Shown here one piece after another: positions 56,016-64,000 of a DNA stretch of 64,000 nt. Numbering within the stretch: position 1 is the stretch's first letter; each line of letters begins with the position of its first letter. The notes beneath the pieces are model-generated. The model searched no databases. It was not told the origin of the DNA and saw only the letters and a program-made list of their open reading frames with translations. Source of the DNA: Lineus longissimus (taxonomy: Eukaryota; Nemertea; Pilidiophora; Heteronemertea; Lineidae); contig NC_088317.1 of NCBI RefSeq assembly GCF_910592395.1, positions 5,954,001 to 6,018,000 of the forward strand. Reading direction: 5' to 3'. Made by a program: the position numbers and the translations under genes.

Positions 56016-57365
56016 ATTACACTCACTCGTGGTTGTCGCAAGAGACACGCACTGAAAGCCATCATAATGGAAGACCAGGTGTTCAATGAGTAATGGTTCA
56101 GGGGATGCTGACCTGACCCAAATGCAGAGTGCATGTTGTATAGAAGAAGGGTAACCTGATCCTGAGGTTGGCACTATCAATGCAGGCCGTCATTCAAATA
56201 CTTTGTGTCGAGCAATTTGATTGGCCGCCCGTTTATGATGGTGCGTCCGACGGCTTTCCTGGCCCTTGATGTCGGTGGTGAAAGGAGGAGACTTTAGGAC
56301 TGTATTCACCGCCGATAAGTCGGCATGCTACTGTACGCAACCATTTTACAGGCGACTGGAGTTATTTTAAGTATTGCCTCCTTTACATGATCGAATATTC
56401 TTTGAAATTGTGAGGTTTTTGAAGCCCAATATTTCCAACCTGTACGCCTACTTCATTTGCCAAAAATTATCATCTCCAATAACTGATAAAGTATTTTTTT
56501 ACTTAACTGCGAGTATACATGTACTATCTTGTAAGCCAATTATTGGACTCGGTTTTTTCCCTTTTTTTATTAAGGGGTTCATACACCGATCGTTCAGATT
56601 TTATAATTACTGTTGGGCAGCTATATCAATTTTCTATTTGTTACGTCAAGTGACGCCACCAGTCAGCCATTGATAATGCTTGCCACATGCATGCGTTCTC
56701 GTGCGCTATTCGTATATTATTGGTCATGTTGGTGTCGGTATCAATTTTCCCGATCGCTGCATGTTAATAAAGCGTATGTGTTTACTCTGGCCTATGAGAA
56801 TATTACAAGACAGGTGTTCTCTAAATCATTCCAAATCTGGGAATAATGGCAAATTTCTCTTCAGCCGGTGTGGAGTTGGCGTGTGTCATCTGTTTTGGTA
56901 TGATGATCACGATATTGAAAGCAAACAAAAAGGCTTGTGGTGACACTGCCTGATTAAGCGCTGCAAATACTTTGTTAACCTAAATTTCTGGCCTGACTGC
57001 CCCGACTGCCAACGAAATGAGGCTAACAATAACAGATCGATGGATCGAAGTGGCCAAGATTTCATTATCTTACTTTGCCTTATCGTCGCGCATCTTGTTG
57101 ATCCAAGAGCCTTAGAATCATGTACATAGGCTATTTCAGCAGGAAGGCTGCCGTTGTCTATTGCATCATCATCTAATATACTACATCAGCTGAACAGTAA
57201 TCAATATCCGCGTCGATTTCATTCAAACTTTTGCATTGTCTTCGTTGACAAATGCCTCATTCATTACGAAGCCATTGTTGCAAAAAAGAACCACATGTTT
57301 TTTCCAATTGTTGAATGGTATTCAGTCCGTACAAGTCATTGTTTGGTGGGCCATGGGTTTCATTA

Positions 57366-57483
57366 GTGAGGTTTTGCAACCACCACGTTAGGCCCTACGA
57401 CGACGTTTATCTATTGTGTGAGTTCACCCGAACAATAGACAAACGTTGTCGTAGGGCCTGACCGGGTGGTTGCAAAACCTCAC
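57366..57483. mobile_element. 118-bp MITE hairpin, copy 2
   Basis: Mirror of copy 1 in the right palindrome arm, TA on both sides (57364-57365 and 57484-57485). Its insertion predates the formation of the palindrome. Confidence 0.8.
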
Positions 57484-57739
57484 TATTACAGAACCACGTG
57501 TGCCTTGTTTATGAGGGAGTTTTGATATACTCGCACGCCTAACGTCCACTGTAGTAAGCGAGTGTATGTGTACATTAGAGGTAAGCCCACGACGGGAGTA
57601 AGTTTCTTAAGGCCATGACTTGATTGACCAGCAGCGCCATTCTTGCTATTCACATTCAAATACTGGCGTAAAAATTACCCCATTACGGGCCTAGATATGT
57701 GTAAAGATCTGGCTAGAAGCTATGCGTGCGAAACTCCAG

Positions 57740-59007
57740 CTTCACTTGGTTTAACGCCATTAGTCTCGTCAACTGACGTCGTACCACCAGGAGGCATATC
57801 TCACCAGATTATGCTGATAAAGGGAAAGCAATCTACAAAGCAATGGTCTTTTGGACTGGATATTGATATAGAACTGCCACTCATTCATATGTGTGATGTG
57901 CAATGATCCAGAAATTACATTTTGATCGAATTTATGAAGACACCATAGGCCTATAACATAGATAACAATGTACAAACATCAACACGGTAAGTGGCAGGGT
58001 TATCGTCTGTATTCTTTGTTTAGACTTATCATGCTTATTGTGAATATATTATTGAAAAGTTCTTTTCAAGCGCAGCTTACCTAATTTAACTTCACCCTTT
58101 ATATTTTAAAATGTCTTCGACCCATTAGGCGGCCGGTTTACCTGGGTATAGCAGTCGGTAACGTCGCTTTATCCATGTTATTCCGATAGGAATTCACTAC
58201 TAGCAGCTAGGTGACAGGTAGCTCTAAATCGATCACGTTCGTTCTTTCAAAAATTTATAACTCACTTTTAGAACTTCCTAATATGTAAATACATACTTGA
58301 TATAAATTTCTACGAAAAAAACAACGATCAGTGAAATGCCAATTTAAATGAAACGAGGGAGACACTAAATTATTTCCTTTCGTGATTATTTGGACATGTT
58401 CGCATGCTGTTGTAATAAACGCCGTTCGTGTGCATTGTATTTTCTTGGTGCAGGTGTAATTAAATAAAAACTTCTTTAGTGTAGTCATATTATGCACACG
58501 AGAAACTTGGCTTTTATATTATTTGTATATCAGTCTACACAACGACGTTGTTTAAAGTTATATTCAATGCGTATATTTACACAATATCATCGCATCGAAA
58601 CTCAGATTATATTTTCAAATTTCTGAACGAATTTTAATAGTTGGTATTTAAAGGCAGCACATATATTTAATGTGATAACACAGGCTGCTATTTTAGCTGA
58701 GTATAAACCAACAGGGAAAAGGCACGGAACGGTGAATCTTGTAGGCTGCATATTCTACATTGCCAATATGACCAATCCTCATAGAGGAGGCGCTTAATTG
58801 ATCGACATGTCATTCCAACATCATGTGGACGTGCGTTATGTAATGTGTTCTTGGTGCTAACCCCGCTAACCCTTACCACGCAATCCTGGTGTCCTAATAA
58901 GTCGGGCCGCAAGTACTATTTTCCAATTGCACTATTTTGTTGTTAATTAAGCCAATCAGGACAATCCCATGCCGTAATTGCCGGCCATAAACTGCGAATG
59001 TAGGTAC
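57740..59007. other. intergenic, nothing recognised
   Basis: AT-rich. Short frames have no motif and no RNA gene is seen. Confidence 0.45.
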
Positions 59008-59826
59008 ATTGTAATAAAGGCACTGGAAAAAAAGGCACTGGAAAAAAGGTACGGAAAAAAAGGTACTAGGTAAAAAGGGCACTGGAAAAAAGGCACTGGA
59101 AAAAAAGGCACTAGGAAAAAAAGGCACTAGGAAAAAAAGGCACTGGAAAAAAAGGCACTGGAAAAAAGGCATCAGGTAAAAAAGGCACTGGGTAAAAAAG
59201 GCACTGGAAAAAAAGGCACCAGGAAAAATGCCACCAGAAAAAAAACGGAATAGCCTATTTTCAGTACCCTCCGACCAGAAAAACTAGCTTGGATAGGCAG
59301 GGAATCCTTATAAAAAATGATACAAAGATCATCCGATTTGGTCGAGTAGTTTAATCAAATTAGATTCAGGGTTCCCTCACCAATAACCTATTTCTACAAG
59401 ATACAATAGTTTATCACAAGAGTGTCAAAAAGTAAGCGACGACGCTAAGACATGATGACATGAAATCACCCCCGGAGCTCACCCATGTGAACTAAAACGG
59501 GTTGGGGCAGGTTTGCAGGTTTTTACCTAGAGAAAAAAACTAACAAAAAAACACATACACATATAGAAATGCACGGGGGGGGCACCTCATATGAATTTTG
59601 GGCCGAGGTGAATTTTTCACCTAGAGATTTCCTGGTGCCTTTTTTTCCAGTGCCTTTTTTACCTAGTATAGTGATTTCCTAGTGCCTTTTTTTCCAGTGC
59701 TTTTTTCCTATTCCCTTTTTTCCTAGTGCCTTTTTTCCTGTGCCTTTTTTTCCAGTGCCTTTTTTACCTGGTGCCTTTTTTTCCGTACCTTTTTTCCAGT
59801 GCCTTTTTTTCCAGTGCCTTTATTAC
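59008..59826. repeat. foldback element with AAGGCACTGGAAAAA tandem arms
   Basis: The left arm (59008-59235) is about 15 tandem copies of a 13-16-bp unit GGCACTGGAAAAAA (variants GGCACTAGG, GGTACGG, GGCACCAGG). The right arm (59636-59826) is the reverse complement (TTTTTTCCAGTGCC), about 12 copies. The centre of 400 bp is unique and has a short G-run near 59575. Phe/Leu/Pro-rich frames over the arms are products of the repeat. Confidence 0.8.
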
Positions 59827-60008
59827 CGTCTACCATAAACTGGGGCCTTATTCACCAACTTCACGCATGCTACTTGCGTGCCCGCAAGTGGCTTGCGTGC
59901 ACGCAAGTCGGATTCATAAAGCAGGCGCAAATTACGAGCACGCAATTCTTTACGCATCTCCCCCCCCCCCCCGCAGCTTGCGGATCTGAAATATCTCCCG
60001 CAAATCAG

Positions 60009-60984
60009 ATGAGTGCACGCAAAATGGCTGTCGCATTGCTGCTCGAAGACGAAAACAGGAAGGCTTTACGCCGAAATCGCATCATTAGGGACCGTATTCA
60101 TCCTTTGGAATTGTACGATGACGTAGACATGATCAAACGATATCGCATGCCACGACATGTGTTGCTTGAAGTGGTGGACATGATAGGGAATGACTTAGAC
60201 CATCCCACACGGCGAAACCATGCGATTCCTCCCACGTTACAAGTACTGTGTGCATTGCGATACTTTGCCAATGGAAACTTTCAGTATGTGAGTGGTGACC
60301 TCTGTGGCATTTCTCAGAGCTCGGTTTCCCGTATAATTCTGAGGGTAGCAACTGCCCTCACTGCAGTCGCTCCAAACGTCATTAGTGAGGTTTCGCAACC
60401 ACCCGGTTAGGCCCTTCGACGACGTTTGTCTATTGTTCAGGTAAACTCACACAATAGATAAACGTCGTCGTAGGGCCTAAACGGGTGGTTGCGAAACCTC
60501 ACTATTACCTTCCCTAGACATCCAGATAGACTACAAGCCATTAAAGAAGGCTTCTATAGTCCGCGTCGTCGCATTCCTAATGTGATCGGTTGTGTTGATG
60601 GAAGTCTTGTGCCCATCGTGACACCATCATTACATGAAGATGCGTATGTTTCAAGAAAGCATTCTCATGCAATAAACGTTCAGGGCATATGTGATAGTGA
60701 CATGAAGTTCACAAATTTGGTAGCCCGATGGCCTGGGGCTACTCATGATGCATTTATCTGGAATAATTGTCACCTTAGCACACGTTTTGAGCATGGAGAA
60801 TTTCCCGTTGGCCAGCTGCTCGGAGACCGTGCATATCCGCTGCGCCCTTGGCTTCTTACCCCTATCCAGCACCCTAGAGACGAAGCGGAAAGGAGTTATA
60901 ACAGGAATCACAGAAGGACTCGACAGAAGATTGAAGGGATATTTGGTAGATGGAAAATGAGGTGGTTATGCCTTCACCGAAATG
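60009..60984 (+). pseudogene. HARBI1-like (Harbinger) transposase, exon 1, broken by a MITE
   Basis: From ATG 60009 (MSARKMAVALLLEDENR) the frame encodes the HARBI1-type N-terminus (IIRDRIHPLELYDD, RYRMPRHVLLEVV, then VLCALRYFANGNFQYVSGDL and GISQSSVSRII). At 60385-60502 a 118-bp MITE plus its TA duplication adds 120 bp, introducing a stop although the length keeps the frame. After it follow FPRHPDRLQAIKEGF, the first catalytic Asp in IGCVDGSLVPI, a second in ICDSDMKFTNLVARWPG, THDAFIW, LLGDRAYPLRPWL and the acidic residue in KIEGIFGRWKMRW. So all three catalytic positions survive. The exon ends at AAT G|GTAAAA and joins 61399 in phase. Confidence 0.82.
60385..60502. mobile_element. 118-bp MITE hairpin, copy 3, inside the HARBI1-like gene
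   Basis: Same length and ends as the copies at 47743 and 57366, TA on both sides (60383-60384 and 60503-60504). It contains CpG-bearing variants (TTTCGCAACC) where the others have TTTTGCAACC. Confidence 0.82.
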
Positions 60985-61398
60985 GTAAAACTTTCCGTCA
61001 TTCTAATTTTTCTTACTAGTTTGAATATGTTTCTGTCCAAAGGATGTCCCAATAAAATGTCCAAATGTGATGGTGAATCCATTAGCTTTTGGACATTTTA
61101 TTGGGTAACCCTGTAGTTTAGGCGCAAGCAATTAAACAGATCTTCGTGCAAATGCTCAACTGCGACGTAAATTTTCATCAGTTTATTATTAAGTTTCACT
61201 TATGAGTGTCGAAGGTGATCACTAGGTTTTTACCAGCTAATCTTTCTGCAGCTATACAAAAAGTACTTTTGAACAGTATATTTTTTTAACAAAGGTGTTG
61301 AGAGCATATGCGTCATCTTCACCAAATTAACCGATACGGTTTGTGCCCGAACTAACAATCTTCGACAAAAATGCAGTTTTCTTTATTTCTTATTTCAG
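60985..61398 (+). other. intron of the HARBI1-like gene, with a small foldback
   Basis: GT at 60985, AG at 61397-61398 (TTATTTCAG). It contains an inverted repeat, CCCAATAAAATGTCCAAA at 61048-61065 and its complement at 61088-61105, followed by CCCTGTA, probably another mariner-type MITE remnant. Confidence 0.6.
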
Positions 61399-61618
61399 GT
61401 GGAGCTCCAACACTGAGACCAGAGAGATACTTAAAAGTCATTACTGCTACAGCTGTTTTGCAAACATATGTGAGGAAAATGGTGTGCCCCTTCAGCCTAA
61501 TGCACCCCCAAATGTGGACGACAACCCAGACAATGACTTGAACCCTCCTCTTCCGAATAACCCAAACGATGGTGAAATAATAAGAAATGGGATAATCAGA
61601 AACCACTTTGCAAATTAA
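61399..61618 (+). pseudogene. HARBI1-like transposase, exon 2, frameshifted
   Basis: Joined in phase it gives RNGGAPTLRPERYLKVITAT and AVL, the usual C-terminal motif before HNIC. At TTGCAAACATATG one base seems missing; the other frame continues NICEENGVPLQPNAPPN with an acidic Asn/Pro-rich tail to TAA at 61616-61618. The gene is thus broken at least twice. Confidence 0.75.
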
Positions 61619-61649
61619 GGTCGAATAGCATGATACTGATGTATTTATA

Positions 61650-61877
61650 CAGGGTGTCTCAGAAAGTTGGTCGGGTTCAACAGTTTCACATATTTATTTC
61701 TTATCTTCATTCGACAAATCATTTCAGTAAAGTGCAAATTTACTATTATATCGTTTGTGCATTAAACTGAAAAAAGTTTTCATATTCCCCATTCGGTTCC
61801 CCCACTTTATAACTCCCTAGGCGTAAATTTTCGATTTTTCCTAAATACATCACCGGCAAACTTTCTGGGACACCCCG
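61650..61877. mobile_element. 228-bp mariner-type MITE
   Basis: Ends CAGGGTGTCTCAGAAAGTT and, in reverse complement, CGGGGTGTCCCAGAAAGTT, with TA on both sides (61648-61649 and 61878-61879). Non-coding. Confidence 0.78.
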
Positions 61878-62316
61878 TATAAGCATGATAATTCTTCATT
61901 AAGAAGTAATCATTAAATCGCCTTTGAACCTTCAAACTTTCAAATACCGTAAAACTGTGCCTTATGGGGGCTAGTTTGCCACATGCAGATAACAAAATCG
62001 CGTCCATTTAAAAAGAAGTTATTCCATCAACAGTACTTTATTTTATGTTCTAATCAATGAGTTTAATCAAAAATAATACTGTTGATAGAATAACCATTTA
62101 AAAAAAACTACGCAATGTCTTTCATGTTCATCTTGTTTTTGTCACCAAGTAGCCCCCAAAAAGGCAAAGTTTTAATATTTCCAACACAAGTTAGTGATGA
62201 AACACGAAACTAGTTTAAGTTCGCATTTACTTTAATTAACTGTATGTACTAGAATAACTATTATAGCTGACACAGTTGAAAGCTGGGAAATTTATTGGTG
62301 TCGTGTACATCTACAG
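61878..62316. other. intergenic between the two Harbinger genes
   Basis: AT-rich, no gene seen. An inverted pair TATTCCATCAACAGTA / TACTGTTGATAGAATA lies at about 62021-62092. Confidence 0.45.
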
Positions 62317-62725
62317 TTAGAAAGATGATAAGTTAGTGAAATCGTCTGATGTGGTACATGTATGGCTAACAGCAGGGCGTTTCACTCTGTGCTCATCGGT
62401 GGAATGACGAGTTGCCGCGTCGCGTTCTTGTTGCCAGCGTGCCTCGTCAATACCGAGTCGTCTCATCTCTACGTCAAGACGTCGTTCCTCCAACTGGAGT
62501 CGTTTTTTCTCGACATCCAACCGCTCCTTTTCAATTGCGAGCAATTGCTCCGATACTACTGTAGTACCAGCATGACCAGTGGTTCTTTTGTTTCTGGCGG
62601 ATGTTGATGGGATGGGAGACGGAGTTCTCTGTCTTTTGGATGTAGCCGTAGATGTCGACCGTGGCCTATGACTTTGAGCCAATAAGTCATAATCGTCTTC
62701 GGTAACCGCCGTGTGAAGGCCATTT
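62317..62725 (-). pseudogene. C-terminal part of a Myb/SANT-like Harbinger partner protein
   Basis: About 134 open codons: TAVTEDDYDLLAQSHRPR, a Ser/Thr/Pro-rich linker, then a coiled coil EQLLAIEKERLDVEKKR and LQLEERRLDVEMRRLGIDEA. This layout is the usual tail of Myb/SANT-like (MSANTD-type) proteins that bind Harbinger ends and bring the transposase to them. The DNA-binding domain should lie upstream but coding stops at about 62725, where an LTR-like sequence begins. It runs convergent to the HARBI1-like gene, so both probably belonged to one element. Confidence 0.6.
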
Positions 62726-63568
62726 TGTGTTTAAACTTTCCCGCCTAAATATTTGTTCAAAAGTTTTATTTATACATGTTGACCTCTAATTTGCATAGGT
62801 CATTTGGGGGTTCCTTTTCCTTTCTTGCCAATGGAGGTCTGGGACCAAGACCAGTTATCTTGGTTTCAGTGTTTTTATCTGTCCGCATCTGTATCTTGGA
62901 TGTTACTATTTGTGTTCATTTTCATTGTAATCGTAAAGTGGGATTCAGGGACGAGCTAGGGAGTCTAATTTGTCTTGTAAGTAAACATTTTTGTTGTCTT
63001 TGAGACCATTTTTTCAGTCCATGCTGTGGAGATCCACATGTGCTGGTTATTTTCCCCATGCATAGGGTGTACAATATGTACTATATAGTATTATTTCATC
63101 ATTATGTGTTTGTCTTTATTGATCATTTAACATGTAATACCATTATGTCCTCCTGTTTTGAGTTGTGTCATGCTTGGTTGGTTTTATAATTGCCGTTATT
63201 GAATGTTTTGAAGAATCTTATCTTTGGTTTGACTTGAGTGCAGTTTTAGTTGGCATTGGGCCTACACTTATTTATATTATAGTATACTGTCTCTGTCTTA
63301 TTCTATTGAGCATTGGGCTCCAGCTGATTCTGTCACTTCATTTATACTGTAGTTTATTGCCTATTTGGGACACATTGTGAGGAATTGGGTTTTTGTCTGG
63401 TATTTTCATTGTCGTGATTGCATTTGATTGTATTTTCTTTGCATATTTTTGTGCTACTGTTTTGTACTGATGTCTACTTCTTGATTTCAGTAAACCGTTT
63501 CATTTACAACAATGTGTTCGGTTGTTCGTTTTTGAGACGTGTTCTACACTTGACCCCAGGCTCCCACA
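62726..63568 (+). mobile_element. possible LTR of an LTR retrotransposon
   Basis: 843 bp starting TGTG and ending CACA. The start coincides with the point where the Myb-partner coding is cut off. Directly after the end comes TGG, as expected for a tRNA primer-binding site, and further on ATTGGAGGTGACAAGATCG, a kind of sequence common at this position. The inside is T-rich with hydrophobic spurious frames (63165-63380). The matching second LTR would be off the right edge, so this is a proposal. Confidence 0.35.
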
Positions 63569-63952
63569 TGGTTTAAAGACAAATTATTGGAGGTGACAAG
63601 ATCGACGGATGAAGATACAAGCCATGATCGAGCAGCAAGCTGACGGAGCAGAACCTTGTTAGGAGGAACTGGTACTTCACGTTTGTTACTACGGTGATAC
63701 GTCAATACGAGTTAGGATACGTTACGTCACGCTTTATCAGGATTACGTCATTACGTTAGTTTCGCTGGGTTTACATCGAGGAACGTTATTTCGTTAAGTC
63801 AATTTCGTGTTGTCTAGTACGGCTGGTCAGGATTCATAAGCACTTGGAGACGATGTCAGTGGGGCTCGTTTAGGTTACATAATAGCGTTGATAAGCCTAC
63901 GTCTTTGTGTACATTCCGTTTGTGTGTTGTGTTCAGATCTCCCTTTAACGAA
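63569..63952 (+). other. possible retrotransposon leader with primer-binding site
   Basis: TGGTTTAAAGACAAATT directly follows the LTR-like end. The rest is a non-coding, TACGT-rich leader. Confidence 0.3.
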
Positions 63953-64000
63953 ATGCCCCATACAGAAAGGCCCAATCGTTGGGGTGAGCGTGAGCGTAGG
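63953..64000 (+). CDS. start of an ORF running off the window (possible Gag)
   Basis: ATG at 63953 opens MPHTERPNRWGERERR without a stop to the end of the window. A basic N-terminus after a leader would fit a retrotransposon Gag, but 16 residues cannot identify it. Confidence 0.22.
   Translation, partial: MPHTERPNRWGERERR

Larger units (their letters stand above)
47487..57739. repeat. giant palindrome with 4.0- and 4.9-kb arms
   Basis: The left arm 47487-51515 and right arm 52799-57739 are reverse complements, very similar by eye, around a 1283-bp spacer. Outer edge: CTGGAGTTTCGCACGC at 47487 and its complement ending at 57739. Inner edge: ATAAACAAAATC ending at 51515 and its complement starting at 52799. 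The length difference of about 0.9 kb is mostly one block present only in the right arm (about 55113-56015). No target duplication is seen at the outer edges. The left outer edge lies 17 bp from the satellite. Confidence 0.9.

Noticed and set aside
63165-63380. Hydrophobic 71-codon frame as a membrane protein
   Set aside because: T-rich DNA gives Leu/Ile/Val-rich translations; it lies in the LTR-like region.

Overview
This 64-kb window is eukaryotic, most likely from a marine invertebrate animal; lophotrochozoan and invertebrate deuterostome are both possible and I cannot decide. The evidence is GT-AG introns with matching phases, secreted lectin-like and PAN-like proteins, a class A GPCR, and several classes of animal mobile DNA (pogo, Harbinger/HARBI1, APE-type LINEs, tRNA- and 5S-related SINEs, TA-flanked MITEs). 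Real host coding sequence is sparse. Most of the window is transposons, foldback elements and tandem repeats, often nested.

Layout. 0.3-7.6 kb: a minus-strand fucolectin-like gene with its signal-peptide exon at 7.6 kb and an F5/8-type lectin exon at 0.3-0.5 kb; later exons lie off the left edge. Its intron holds an apparently intact pogo-type transposon (1206-6510, perfect 28-bp TIRs, TA duplication, 450-aa transposase). That element has itself been invaded by two head-to-head Harbinger-like copies. A foldback element follows (6641-7503). 8-24 kb: three LINE fragments (minus strand), a possible THAP-like relic, several inverted-repeat elements and a threefold array of a tRNA/5S-like SINE. 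24.5-39.4 kb: a five-exon plus-strand gene for a secreted PAN-like protein of about 288 aa. Its third intron (28001-38277) is almost entirely a 9.5-kb element (28515-38038) with 54-bp TIRs and an 11-bp target duplication; a related repeat at 38.75 kb acts as an empty-site reference. Inside that element is a second inverted-repeat-bounded unit carrying a broken SAMD3-like gene in six exons. 41.8-42.9 kb: an intronless-ORF peptide-receptor-like GPCR (minus). 45.5-47.5 kb: a 1.9-kb hexamer satellite. 47.5-57.7 kb: a giant palindrome with 4.0- and 4.9-kb arms around a 1.3-kb spacer; the arms differ mainly by a 0.9-kb block containing a PAN-like exon. 59-63 kb: a HARBI1-like transposase gene broken by a 118-bp MITE and a frameshift, a convergent Myb/SANT-partner fragment, and what looks like the left LTR and leader of an LTR retrotransposon running off the right edge.

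The genes do not form a pathway. The connected story is structural: host genes with small coding exons spread over large introns that have been filled by mobile DNA in datable nested order. Identity statements come from reading translations and repeats by eye; no alignment or database search was run.
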